Part shown: positions 33,000-42,017 of the stretch, in pieces
Layout: each line of letters starts with the position of its first letter
Position numbering within the stretch: the first letter of the stretch is position 1
Source of the DNA: CAYVHB01 sp964450865
Lineage (GTDB): Bacteria > Bacillota > Clostridia > Saccharofermentanales > UBA5734
NCBI GenBank assembly: GCA_964450865.1
Contig: CAYVHB010000015.1
Span: 1 to 64,000, forward strand
Length of the DNA stretch: 64,000 bases
Reading direction: 5' to 3'
Position numbers and translations under genes: made by a program
The notes under the pieces: generated by a model
What the model was told of the DNA's origin: nothing
The model's database searches: none
The model's input: only the letters and a program-made list of their open reading frames with translations

Positions 33000-34985
33000 T
33001 CACGGCTGGTCGTTTTCCTGCCCGGCCAGGGCCTCCGGCTGTGTCAGGTGCAGGCGGTAAATTTTGAAGACGTAGTCGGGATTGCCGACATCGACCGTGT
33101 CGGCCACACTGACCGTCACGGCTTCGCCGAGCGAGGCATAGTAATCAACCAGATAATTCAGCGCGTCATCCCGGTCACTGAAAACAAACAGATTATCATT
33201 GCGTACCAGGTCATGGCGTACATCACTGATACCAGCCCGCGCCAGTTTCTGATCATACAGGGGGGTAAAGCAGGTCCAGCCGCCAAATCCCGTTGAATTG
33301 AAAAAGCTGACTGGCCGGAGCTGCGTCCTGAACGTCAGCGTGTAGGGTGCGGTGTCCAGCAGTTGCTCAAAATAAAAATTATCCGGGTGGATCAGGGTAT
33401 AATCCAGCAGCCGTTCATATTCCTTGTTGGCCTCGATCTGTGACTTGTTGGAAAGGGAGATGCTGATCCAATTATAGACGATCAGAACCAGGGCCAGGCT
33501 GACAAGCAGGATCATCAGCAGCCAGGCCGACAGCGGCTTGTTTAATCTGGCCAATGGGGTAAAGCCTGCCTGCCCGCCCGTAATGCCAGTGCCGTCATTT
33601 CTGCTGGCGTTGCCGGCAGTACCATCAATCGGAGATTGGGTATCCGATCCATCGCCGCTGGCCTGGTCAGCCAGGGTTTCAATCAAGCGGGCCGGGCCGC
33701 GCGAACGAGCCGCCGACATGCCGGCCTGGCGCAGATAATTCAGGCTGAAAGCCGCCAAAACCATGATTTCGACCAGATAAATGATCCCGGTGACCCGTAG
33801 TGGCATGCGGCCAATCAGGGCCAGAAAGACCCATTCGGTAAAATGAATGACCAGGAACGCCGCCAGCAGATAACCAGCAGCCGGCTTGAGGATCAGGCCA
33901 CGGATGAAAAGCAGGTAAATCAGCAGGCCAGCCGCAAACAGAACAACCGGCGCGAAATCAGCGCTGAACATGCCATTAAACAGGAATGACAGCCGATCGC
34001 GATAGAGCTGTGATGCAGCCGGACCCCGGGTGGCTTCGATTTCGATGCTTTTATCCCGGATTGCCTCATAAGTCCGGGCGTTGGATTGCGGCTGCAGGAT
34101 GAAGGTCATGCGCATGAAATTGGCATAGGTCTGCGGCGATATGTCTATCGATTGATAGAATGCCTCGTTGCCCGTGTATTCCGGCATATCGTGATAATCA
34201 AACAATTGGCTGCGTGCGACATTATATGCCTTATATTGCTGCCAGGCGGGCGTGGCATAGGCTGCCAGCTCGATCAGGAGGATCAGGCCGATGCCGGCCG
34301 CAACGACGACGGGCAGCTGCCAGTTGCGCAGGCGACGCCGGCCGAGGTCGGCATAACGGATCAGGAAGAGCACGAGGGCAAACGGCAGGGCCAGGTAGAA
34401 GACATTGGCCCGGACACAGAAGGCTGAGAGTAGCAGCCAGGCTGTGACGCTGTTCTCGAACAGTAGCCGCGAAGGATTGGCTGCAGGGGTTGTGAACAAC
34501 CAGAAAATGGCGGTAGCTGCCAGGGCACCGGCGGTTGTCGTAAACTGGATATCGGTAACCAGGTTGATCCCGAAAAGCAAGAATCCGGCCCCGACTGCCA
34601 GCAGTCCGCCGATTTTTTGCCGGGTTGTTACAGCTGAATCCAGAACCCGGAACACAATCAGGGCCAGGCAAAGCAGCAGATAGCCCAGCAAGGTCAGGCC
34701 ATACCAGTCGACGTGACGATTGACCAGGAACAGCAGGCTGATGATAAAGCCCAGCGGATATTTGATAAAAATCAGGTGACCGTCGGGACGGCCGGAAAAT
34801 GTACCGGCGGCAATATCCAGCATGGCCAGGTCGTCGTTGATCGAGTAGACAATTCCCAGCCGGCTATAGGCCATGGCTATTGCGGCGTAAGCCAGCCCGC
34901 CGGCCAGCAGCAGGTTGATCAGCAAGTTGAACCGCTCCTTCTGCCGGACAGACGGCCGATATATTTCATAATGATGATGCTTCAT
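33000..34985 (-). CDS. Large membrane protein, GT-C glycosyltransferase-like
   Basis: A 661-residue protein with about twelve hydrophobic segments and a soluble C-terminal domain of about 130 residues (from NKSQIEANKEYERLLDYTLI). The first outer loop reads SINDDLAMLDIAAGTFSGRPDGHLIF, where the acidic pair resembles the catalytic DD/ND of GT-C glycosyltransferases that use polyprenyl-phosphate sugars. GGAGG precedes the ATG, 1 base past the stop of the upstream gene. It is the last gene of the envelope-glycan operon. The sugar and acceptor are unknown. Confidence 0.7.
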   Translation of the reverse strand: MKHHHYEIYRPSVRQKERFNLLINLLLAGGLAYAAIAMAYSRLGIVYSINDDLAMLDIAAGTFSGRPDGHLIFIKYPLGFIISLLFLVNRHVDWYGLTLLGYLLLCLALIVFRVLDSAVTTRQKIGGLLAVGAGFLLFGINLVTDIQFTTTAGALAATAIFWLFTTPAANPSRLLFENSVTAWLLLSAFCVRANVFYLALPFALVLFLIRYADLGRRRLRNWQLPVVVAAGIGLILLIELAAYATPAWQQYKAYNVARSQLFDYHDMPEYTGNEAFYQSIDISPQTYANFMRMTFILQPQSNARTYEAIRDKSIEIEATRGPAASQLYRDRLSFLFNGMFSADFAPVVLFAAGLLIYLLFIRGLILKPAAGYLLAAFLVIHFTEWVFLALIGRMPLRVTGIIYLVEIMVLAAFSLNYLRQAGMSAARSRGPARLIETLADQASGDGSDTQSPIDGTAGNASRNDGTGITGGQAGFTPLARLNKPLSAWLLMILLVSLALVLIVYNWISISLSNKSQIEANKEYERLLDYTLIHPDNFYFEQLLDTAPYTLTFRTQLRPVSFFNSTGFGGWTCFTPLYDQKLARAGISDVRHDLVRNDNLFVFSDRDDALNYLVDYYASLGEAVTVSVADTVDVGNPDYVFKIYRLHLTQPEALAGQENDQP

Positions 34986-34986
34986 G

Positions 34987-36821
34987 CTACCTCCGTAAAA
35001 AGAACGATCTGGTCTGGCGGCCGGGCATCCGGGCATCAGCCAGCCAGGCTTGCGCCCATAATAACATAGCCGGATAAAGCGTGAAAATGTAACGTGATTT
35101 GATTTCAAAGAAAATGAGCAGAAAAAAAGTCGCAAATACGGGAATCAGCAACAAGTCGAGCTGCTGGCAGCGGCGCCGGCCGGCCAGGTACAGAACCATC
35201 ATGGTAAAAAACAGCAGATACTGGGCCCGGATCACCGTATTGAGAAACTGGCGGCCCTGCTGGTAGTCATTTTGCAGATACGGGGTCAGCAAGGTCGGGG
35301 CTGCAAATTTGGCTGGCGTGAATTCAGCATTTTCACCGAACGCATAGCGCTGGGCCTGATAAGTGCCCTCCATCCAGGTCCAGAGGATTTTCCGGGCGAA
35401 AATCTTGCCCAGGCGCCATGGTCCGTACTCAGCAACACGATCCCAGACATCCTGCCAGGTGCGCTCAAAGCTCATGGAAAAGTCCATGAAGCCAAATTCA
35501 GGTTCATTGAGGCCAATATAGAGCAGGGAGGCCCGTGGATAAGAAGGCCGGGCCGGATCGTGCAGATTGACATCGACAGTGGTTTGCAGCAGTGTGGCCG
35601 GCAGGCCAAAACACAGGGCGGACAGCAGCAGGACAGCCAGCAGCTGCCGCCCCTTGAGCGATCCGGCTGTTCCGACACTTCGCTTGCCATGGCTGGTTGT
35701 TTTGTCGCTACCTGCGGTCGCTGCCGGCTGTTGCCGCAGCTGATGCACCGTAAAATCGAACAGCAGGGCCAGCAGGTATAAATCGCCGGTCGGGCGCAGG
35801 AATTTGCCGAGCGCCAGCAGGGCGGCGGCTCCAAGCAGCGCGGGAACCGACCGGCCATTTCGCCAGTAAACAAAAAAGGCCAGCACCCAGATGAATGTGA
35901 AGGGCAAGTCATAGTAGAGATGCTGGATATACAGAAATGGCGCGATAAACGTCAGTGTCAGCAGGAACAGGCCGTTGCGCAGCCCGATATAGCTGGACTT
36001 GCCGGGTTTGCCCTGTCCGGGCCCGGCTGCTGCTTGATGAACGGCAGCCGGATCCAGCGTGTCCGGACCCTGCACACACCGGGCTGGGCCTGGTTCCGGC
36101 GGCCGGACACACCGGGCTGCGCCATCACTGATCAGCCAGGCCAGGCCCAGGACCAGCAGGCTGTTGATGATCTTGAGGGTCGCAGGGGCTTGTGGCAGGA
36201 AACGCAGCCACAGGCCGTAGAACAGGCTGACATTGATGTTGACCTTGAAAGTCTGCAGATAATCTGACTGCAAGATCTGGGACCATTGACCATTGGCAGC
36301 CGCCAGCGCTCCCGCATACACGCCGCGCATATCGGAAAAGGGCAGCGTCGGCACCTGCCAGATAAAGAGGCCCGCAGCCCCCAGAAACAAGCCGGCAGCA
36401 AGCGGTGGTCGCAGGATTGACCGCAGGCGTCGGGATCGCCGGTATAGCCACCAGCCCAGGCCATAGACGGAGCCGACCAGGACCAGGCCCAGCAGATCGC
36501 GCCAGCTGACAGCGGTGAAATATGGGTAATCAGCAAAATGATACATCGGCTTGATGACCAGGCCGAGCAGCAGGACTGTCACAAATACAGCAAGCAGGAC
36601 AAACCGCAGGATCTNNNNNNNNNNNNNNNNNNNNNNNNNNNNNNNNNNNNNNNNNNNNNNNNNNNNNNNNNNNNNNNNNNNNNNNNNNNNNNNNNNNNNN
36701 NNNNNNNNNNNNNNAGGCCGAGCAGCAGGACTGTCACAAATACAGCAAGCAGGACAAACCGCAGGATCTTCCAGAGTCGATCCATCAGGAACAGGAGCAG
36801 GTGGCCGGATCTACGACGCAT
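34987..36821 (-). CDS. GT-C (GT39-like) glycosyltransferase, split by a false assembly gap
   Basis: The reading frame enters the 100-N gap from both sides in phase. If 100 N and one 55-bp duplicate are removed, the gene is 1680 bases and encodes 559 residues starting MRRRSGHLLLFLMDRLWK and passing through ILRFVLLAVFVTVLLLGL. AGGAGG lies 8 bases before this ATG. The outer loop LPFSDMRGVYAGALAAANGQW has the aspartate expected in GT39-like enzymes. About twelve membrane segments follow. As assembled it would be annotated with a false start (GTG at 36582) at 531 residues. Confidence 0.72.
36560..36769. other. Assembly gap with duplicated 55-bp ends
   Basis: Bases 36615-36714 are exactly 100 N. 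The 55 bases before (36560-36614) and after (36715-36769) are identical, starting AGGCCGAGCAGCAGGACTGT and ending GCAGGATCT. This is the pattern of two contigs that overlap by one assembler k-mer and were scaffolded rather than merged. The 100-N length is a placeholder. Confidence 0.95.
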
Positions 36822-36897
36822 TGCCGCATCCTCCTGAAGGCATCCGGCCATCTGGCCATTGATTGCCAGCGGTCGCTGATAAGGGCCCTTGACACAT
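36811..36897 (-). CDS. Possible 28-residue upstream ORF
   Basis: A short frame from an ATG at 36897 to a TAG at 36811, overlapping the start of the glycosyltransferase gene by 11 bases. Its start and ribosome-binding site (36895-36917) are a 22-of-23 copy of those of the real gene (36819-36841). It may couple translation or be a duplication by-product. Confidence 0.3.
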   Translation of the reverse strand: MCQGPLSATAGNQWPDGRMPSGGCGNAS

Positions 36898-36910
36898 TGC
36901 CGCATCCTCC

Positions 36911-38959
36911 TTAAGGCTCCGGATTCCTGGTCAGTGCCTCGAGCACGACCGTCCGGCCGAGATTTTCATAGCAGATCTGGCCGTTTTGATAGTAAAGACG
37001 GTAGGCACTGCCATTATCAAGCAGTCCGACGATGGTTTGTGGCTCTTTGCTGATCCGGTAACAATTAACTTGCGGGACAAGCACTGTCCCGGTGTGGGCG
37101 TCCTGGATACTGCCCTGCGGCTGGGGCTTGATATGGATTGTATAATCACCCAGTACCACGTCGCGTGGCTGTTGCCTGAAGTCGGCAAAGCTGACATCCA
37201 CATAGTTTTGTCGCGCCAGGGTCGCCCGGAAATCGCCGACCCACAGCGCGTTGTAAACCAGGACAATCCCGATCAGTCCGGCCAGCACCAGGCCGCCTGC
37301 CCGGGCAGCCAGAGGCCGGACCTGGCTGTGCTGATTACCGGGGTGGTCCGGACGGTTCGGGTCATCTGCTTTGCTTGTATTGTCCGGACGGTTCGGGTCA
37401 TTCTGCCCGGGCTGCTGCAGCCGGGCCTGCAGTCTGGCTTGCAGCCGGTGCAAGCCAAAGGTCAGCAATATAATGACCGGCCAGCCATAGAGCGGGGCGA
37501 ACAGGGTGCCGCAATAGAGGATAAATCCCAGCACGGAGTGGAGCACGAAGATAGCCAGCAGCATGCTGGTTGTGGCCAGGATGACGGGCTGCCGCCACCC
37601 CTGCCAGACGCCGGCCCCCACAGCCAGCAGGACCAGCGCCAGCAAGGCCAGCTGCCAGGCGCTGATCGCCCCGGTCTGGACGACGTAGGGGTAGATGCTG
37701 GCATAGGCAGGACCCAGCAGCAGCGGCTGGTAGACGAAGGCTACCGAGGACGCGATGTTATGCGTGATCTGGGTCAGGCCAGTCATGTAATCGAGTACAT
37801 AATGCCAGAAGGTATTGAACATCAGGACCAGCACCAGGCCGGCCATCAGGGCAAAGGCCAGCAAGGTCAGCAGATGGCGCCGGAAAAACGCGGTCATGCT
37901 GCGCCGATAGCGGCTGATCAGCTGCCAGATGATCAGGGGTCCGCTGACTGCAACGGTTATCGGATTCATGCCAAAAGCGGCAATCGCTCCCAGATACAGA
38001 TAGCGGCTGCCACGCTGGAATAAATAAAGCGTCAGGAGAACGAAGACCATGGTTGGCCCATGGGTTTCCGGCATGAATGCCATCATGATCGTCGGGAATG
38101 AGACGACCTGCAGCAGGGCGCCACCGAAAGCCAGAGGCCGGCTGACCCACAGCTGGCGCAAGATGCGATAAACCAGGACGGTGGCCAGGGCATTGAGGAT
38201 TGACTGGATCACGCAGAGCGCATAACCATACCAGAGCACCATCAGCAGATCGGGTACCTGGCGGTTCAGCCAGCCCAGCGCGGTCAGCGGCAAATAGAAG
38301 AGATTATAGAACGGGTGAATCTTGTGCGGGGCATCGATCAGGAACGCCTTATAAATACAGCGGGCAATATCCGAATGGAAATAAATGTTATAAATGATCC
38401 CATATTCGTCATAGAAATAGAGAAAACGCTCATTGGCTGACTGGATCAGCAGGAACCAGCCCAGACTGACCGCCAGGCTGATGCCAAAAAGGAGCAGGGC
38501 CGTCCGGTGACGGCGCAGCCAGCCCGGCCGGGAATCGCTGCCGGCCACCGCGCCTGGCACTGCCGTCGCATCACCCGGGGTTGGCGCCCATTTCGCTGCC
38601 GCCACAGGCGCCAGCCGCACCGCGGACGGTGACAGCCCGCGCCTGAGCAGGAGCGCCAGCACGACCTGGCTGATGCCCCAGAACCAGCAGAACACAGCAT
38701 AACCATAGTAGAGCAGATCATTGGCATCCAGCATCGGTAATAATCGGCCGGACTGGCGGGCCTTGAAAACGGTATACAAGACAGCCGGACTCAGCAGGGT
38801 AAACAACAGAATCTGGATGATGCGCAGACGTCGGGAACGGTGGCTGTGCAGGGTCAGCATCAGGACCACGTCAAAAATGAAGGCGGTAGCCAGCCCATAA
38901 AAAACATGAATATTGGTCTGAATCCAGCTCAGGGTCTGACTTTGCAGCAGGTTGATCAT
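36911..38959 (-). CDS. Large membrane protein A of a paralogous pair, glycosyltransferase-like
   Basis: A 682-residue protein with about fourteen hydrophobic segments and a soluble C-terminal domain (about 585-682). It is a clear paralogue of the 43213-45204 protein: shared stretches include NIYFH.D, IHPFY, YRILRQL, PETH and AAFGMNPIT, and in the C-terminal domain GDY..(H/Y)I and V.G(L/V)LDNGS..RLY..NGQ. An internal repeat encodes DDPNRPDN/DDPNRPDH-like segments near residue 560. The ATG overlaps the epimerase stop (ATGA) and GGAGG lies upstream. A role as GT-C glycosyltransferase or glycan polymerase is inferred from topology and neighbours. Confidence 0.65.
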   Translation of the reverse strand: MINLLQSQTLSWIQTNIHVFYGLATAFIFDVVLMLTLHSHRSRRLRIIQILLFTLLSPAVLYTVFKARQSGRLLPMLDANDLLYYGYAVFCWFWGISQVVLALLLRRGLSPSAVRLAPVAAAKWAPTPGDATAVPGAVAGSDSRPGWLRRHRTALLLFGISLAVSLGWFLLIQSANERFLYFYDEYGIIYNIYFHSDIARCIYKAFLIDAPHKIHPFYNLFYLPLTALGWLNRQVPDLLMVLWYGYALCVIQSILNALATVLVYRILRQLWVSRPLAFGGALLQVVSFPTIMMAFMPETHGPTMVFVLLTLYLFQRGSRYLYLGAIAAFGMNPITVAVSGPLIIWQLISRYRRSMTAFFRRHLLTLLAFALMAGLVLVLMFNTFWHYVLDYMTGLTQITHNIASSVAFVYQPLLLGPAYASIYPYVVQTGAISAWQLALLALVLLAVGAGVWQGWRQPVILATTSMLLAIFVLHSVLGFILYCGTLFAPLYGWPVIILLTFGLHRLQARLQARLQQPGQNDPNRPDNTSKADDPNRPDHPGNQHSQVRPLAARAGGLVLAGLIGIVLVYNALWVGDFRATLARQNYVDVSFADFRQQPRDVVLGDYTIHIKPQPQGSIQDAHTGTVLVPQVNCYRISKEPQTIVGLLDNGSAYRLYYQNGQICYENLGRTVVLEALTRNPEP

Positions 38960-39888
38960 CCGTCCTGTACCTCCGCATCTTTCTGTCCCGTCAGCAGGTC
39001 GCGGATATCGGCTATCGCCGCCCGGATGCTGTAAGCCGGCAGAAAATTGAGATCGGCCCGTGCCTTGCTGATATCAAGCCGGGAGGCAAAACCGTCTTCT
39101 TCGATCTCCGGCAGCAGCCGATAGCCGGCCCGGTTGGCGAATACATCACAAAAGAGCCGGGCCATTTCCAGATTGGAAATCGATTCACCGGAGCTGATGT
39201 TGAAACTGCCAGACAATTCGCCCTGGGCCAGGGCTTGCCCGATGGCCTGGCAGACATCCTTGATGTAAATATATTCCCGGGCGGACTGGCCGGCTCCGTA
39301 AACATCCAGTGATTCCTGGCGCAGGCAGCGCTCCAGGAATACACTGAGCATGCCGGTCCGCTCACCCATACCGATCACCTGGGCCAGGCGCAGGGACTTG
39401 ATGCAAAGGCCATGCCGGCGATTATAGATCCCGGCGATATTTTCAATACAGAGCTTGGCCACCCCATATAAATTGAGTGGCTGCAAGGGACTATCTTCCC
39501 GGAATGGCCGGTCGTTGCTGGCTGGATAAACGCTGCGGGTTGAGACATTGACAATATTGGTGATATGCAAGTGCACACAGGCTTGAAACAGGGCATCGGC
39601 CAGGGCGATATTGGTCAGGTAATGGCTAAAGGCCTGTTCCGTCCGGGACGTTGGCCGGGTGGCAGCCAGGTTGACCACGGCCTGACAGCCCCGGAAGATC
39701 GTCTGCAACGAATCGAGACTGAAATCGGACGGGACATAGCGGATATGGTCATGCTGGAAATAACCGGCGACCGCAGCCGGCCGGTCCGCCTGCTTGGTGG
39801 CGACCACATAATGATGACGCGGTGCATTCTCGCGCAGGTAATGCTGGCCGATAAATCCGGTACCACCAGTCAAGCCAATCGTCAGCAT
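38956..39888 (-). CDS. NAD-dependent sugar epimerase/dehydratase
   Basis: A 310-residue extended short-chain dehydrogenase. The cofactor motif GLTGGTGFIGQ is at residues 5-15, the serine region NVSTRSVYP near 113 and the catalytic YGVAK near 137. It resembles NDP-hexose 4-epimerases and related dehydratases. I start at the ATG at 39888, one base past the stop of the ATP-grasp gene, with GAGGTG upstream; longer frames run back into that gene. It probably makes an activated sugar for this envelope locus, but the exact sugar is not readable. Confidence 0.88.
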   Translation of the reverse strand: MLTIGLTGGTGFIGQHYLRENAPRHHYVVATKQADRPAAVAGYFQHDHIRYVPSDFSLDSLQTIFRGCQAVVNLAATRPTSRTEQAFSHYLTNIALADALFQACVHLHITNIVNVSTRSVYPASNDRPFREDSPLQPLNLYGVAKLCIENIAGIYNRRHGLCIKSLRLAQVIGMGERTGMLSVFLERCLRQESLDVYGAGQSAREYIYIKDVCQAIGQALAQGELSGSFNISSGESISNLEMARLFCDVFANRAGYRLLPEIEEDGFASRLDISKARADLNFLPAYSIRAAIADIRDLLTGQKDAEVQDG

Positions 39889-39889
39889 C

Positions 39890-41020
39890 TTACACCTCGG
39901 CCGGGTCGCAGATGACATACCCACACTTTTCCATATAGCCATTGCGCCGGTCCACCCGCTCGCCCGTCTGATAGTACCACTCAATGTGGTAATAATTTGC
40001 CGAAAAATCCAGCGGATGCGCCTCGCGATCAAAGCGAATACCAGGCTTGTCGCAGATAAAGACCAGGCGGCCGGGCCGGGCTGCTGTCGCAGCCGGCAAG
40101 GTGAACGGTGCATCCGGGCCGGCCATGAGCAACCTGAATGCAGCATCCAGCAGATCAATGCCGCAATAATGATGGATCAGGCGCCACATATGGCATCCGT
40201 CCAGGCGCGGGGTAACCTCAATCAGCCACGGCGTGTCCCCATCCAGCTTGATCTGGAAGTATACCGGCCCGTTCTGAATGCCCAGACGCCCGATCACCGC
40301 CTCAGCCAGGGACCGGATCCGGGCCGCCGCCGGCTCGCTGACTGTCCGGCTGGGCAAGTGATGTTCCCTGATAATGCCGCCGGGATATTCAGTAAAAACC
40401 AGGCGGTCCGAGATCAGGGAAAAAATCACGGAGCCGTTATGCACAAAAGCATTAACCGACACCTCGGGTCCGTCAACATATTGTTCGAGAATAATCTGGC
40501 CACAAAAGGACTGGACGAGCGCATCCGGGAAACAGGCGGCCAGTTCCTGCCGGTTATTGACTCGATAACAACCGCGCTGGCCCTGCGAATCAACCGGCTT
40601 GAGCATGGCCGGAAAGGCATTGAAACCGGCTGTCGCCGCCAGCTCCGCAGCTGCACAAAAGGGCAGGTTGCCGGGGAAATCCGGACCCAGGAACTGGCGC
40701 AGCCGCTGTTTGTTCTGGCAGATTTCAGCAATGGCTGCGGATACGAAATGTGGCAGCTGCAGCTGTTCACTGACCGCCATGACCGTCGGCATGGCCAGGT
40801 CAGAACCGACCGAATAGACCCAGTCAATCCGGTTGTTTTCAACATAAGCTGCGATACCGGCCTTGTCGCGGATATCGAGCTGAACAAAGACGTCCAGCAA
40901 CTGCCGGCCTTCATAATCAGCCGAATTGCTGCAGCCGTGAACTTCCAGGCCATGGGCCTTACAATATCGGATCGCGTCCGCCTGGGCGCTGCCGATGCCC
41001 AGAATCATGATTTTTTTCAT
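39890..41020 (-). CDS. ATP-grasp ligase-like protein
   Basis: A 376-residue protein with an N-terminal Rossmann-like domain (MKKIMILGIGSAQADAI) and an ATP-grasp domain: FPAMLKPVDSQGQRGCYRV for the nucleotide-binding strand, IILEQYVDGPEVSVNAFV and the metal site region WLIEVTPRLDGCHM. These enzymes join a carboxylate to an amine or thiol through an acyl phosphate. In an envelope locus it might add an amino acid to a sugar acid. It starts at 41020 with GAGGTG upstream and is coupled to the epimerase gene. It may be the first gene of this sub-operon. Confidence 0.85.
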   Translation of the reverse strand: MKKIMILGIGSAQADAIRYCKAHGLEVHGCSNSADYEGRQLLDVFVQLDIRDKAGIAAYVENNRIDWVYSVGSDLAMPTVMAVSEQLQLPHFVSAAIAEICQNKQRLRQFLGPDFPGNLPFCAAAELAATAGFNAFPAMLKPVDSQGQRGCYRVNNRQELAACFPDALVQSFCGQIILEQYVDGPEVSVNAFVHNGSVIFSLISDRLVFTEYPGGIIREHHLPSRTVSEPAAARIRSLAEAVIGRLGIQNGPVYFQIKLDGDTPWLIEVTPRLDGCHMWRLIHHYCGIDLLDAAFRLLMAGPDAPFTLPAATAARPGRLVFICDKPGIRFDREAHPLDFSANYYHIEWYYQTGERVDRRNGYMEKCGYVICDPAEV

Positions 41021-41113
41021 AAACACCTCGCGCTGCCATAATAATGGACCACCGTCCGCGCCGTTGTCAAGGCGTAACCCCTGGCACGAAAAGACAAGTG
41101 CGCCGTGATCTGG

Positions 41114-41148
41114 CGCCAGGCCCAAGTCGGCGCCAGGTCCAAGTCGGC
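41114..41148. repeat. 17-bp tandem repeat, two copies
   Basis: CGCCAGG(C/T)CCAAGTCGG occurs at 41114-41130 and 41131-41147, followed by a partial third unit (CGACAGGC). It lies in the divergent spacer between the ATP-grasp gene and the small transporter pair and could be a regulator site. Both directions need a promoter here, but I see no convincing one. Confidence 0.6.
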
Positions 41149-41250
41149 GACAGGCGGGCATTCAGTGCCTGGCGCCCTTCTGTTGTCAGCGAGCGCCCTG
41201 CCGTGGTATTGTTAGGCTGTCAGATGCAAGCCAGAAGGAGTGCGTACAAA

Positions 41251-41655
41251 GTGCCGCTGCCACAGATTTCCCCGGAAAAATCAGACGCCAATCACGAGGA
41301 AAGACCGCTGACCCGGCCGTTCCCCAGACGAGTCATGCTCCTCGTCCTGGCTGCCGTGTTCATGGAGAGCTTTTCATCCGTCTGCATGAAAGTTGGCAAC
41401 CGTTACCCCTTTCTCTCGACGCCCTACATCCTGTTTTATCTGCTGGCGCTGCTGATCCTGGCTACTTACGCCGTAGCCTGGCAGCTGTTACTGGAATATC
41501 TGCCCCTGTCGACGGCCTATCTGCGCAAGGGGCTTTCCTATATCCTGATTTACTTCTGGGCTTCGCTGATTTTCCGCGAAGTGATTTCGCCGGCCCAGAT
41601 GGCCGGCACCATCCTGATAATCGGGGGAATGGTGGTGAGTTTCAGTGGCGATTAG
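41251..41655 (+). CDS. EamA/SMR-type small membrane protein, subunit 1
   Basis: A 134-residue protein with a charged N-terminal tail (about 30 residues) and four membrane segments, resembling one half of ArnE/ArnF-type lipid-linked sugar flippases or other small DMT transporters. MESFSSVCMKVGNRYPFL in the first segment and PLSTAYLRKGLSYILIYF fit the fold. The start is a GTG at 41251 with AAGGAG 10 bases upstream. It overlaps the next gene by 11 bases, so a heterodimer is likely. Confidence 0.75.
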   Translation: MPLPQISPEKSDANHEERPLTRPFPRRVMLLVLAAVFMESFSSVCMKVGNRYPFLSTPYILFYLLALLILATYAVAWQLLLEYLPLSTAYLRKGLSYILIYFWASLIFREVISPAQMAGTILIIGGMVVSFSGD

Positions 41656-41983
41656 CGGCTATTTACTTTCATTGACGGCTTCCCTGATCGCGGCAATGTC
41701 CCAGATCCTGCTCAAAAAAGCTGCCAATTCCCGGCCCGCCAGCTTTCTGGCCAAGTTTATGCACCCCCTGGTCATGTCCGGCTACTTCCTGTTGCTGGTC
41801 TCCATGTCGCTTAATATGCTGGCCTTGCGGACCATGCCGATCAAATTTATTCCGCTGACTACAGCCACCGGCTTCTTCTGGGTAGCCCTGCTGTCTTACC
41901 TGCTGCTTGGCGAACGGCCCAGCCAGCGCAAACTGCTCGGCACAGCCCTGGTCATGGCCGGCGTTGTTGTATCAATTTTATGA
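41645..41983 (+). CDS. EamA/SMR-type small membrane protein, subunit 2
   Basis: A 112-residue, four-segment membrane protein homologous to the partner encoded just before it: ASLIAAMSQILLKKAAN at the N-terminus, FIPLTTATGFFWVALLSYLLLGERPS in segment 3 and the closing GTALVMAGVVVSIL. The start appears to be GTG inside the previous gene. In the neighbourhood of polyprenyl sugar genes a flippase role is plausible, not shown. It converges with the acyltransferase gene 34 bases on. Confidence 0.75.
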   Translation: MAISGYLLSLTASLIAAMSQILLKKAANSRPASFLAKFMHPLVMSGYFLLLVSMSLNMLALRTMPIKFIPLTTATGFFWVALLSYLLLGERPSQRKLLGTALVMAGVVVSIL

Positions 41984-42017
41984 TTCGTAAAGCCTGGGCC
42001 TGCAGCGTGATTTTTTG

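Noticed and set aside
36579..36905. A start at 36905 for the glycosyltransferase gene
   Set aside because: That ATG overlaps its own AGGAGG, while the ATG at 36821 has correct spacing; the extra residues lie in duplicated leader DNA.
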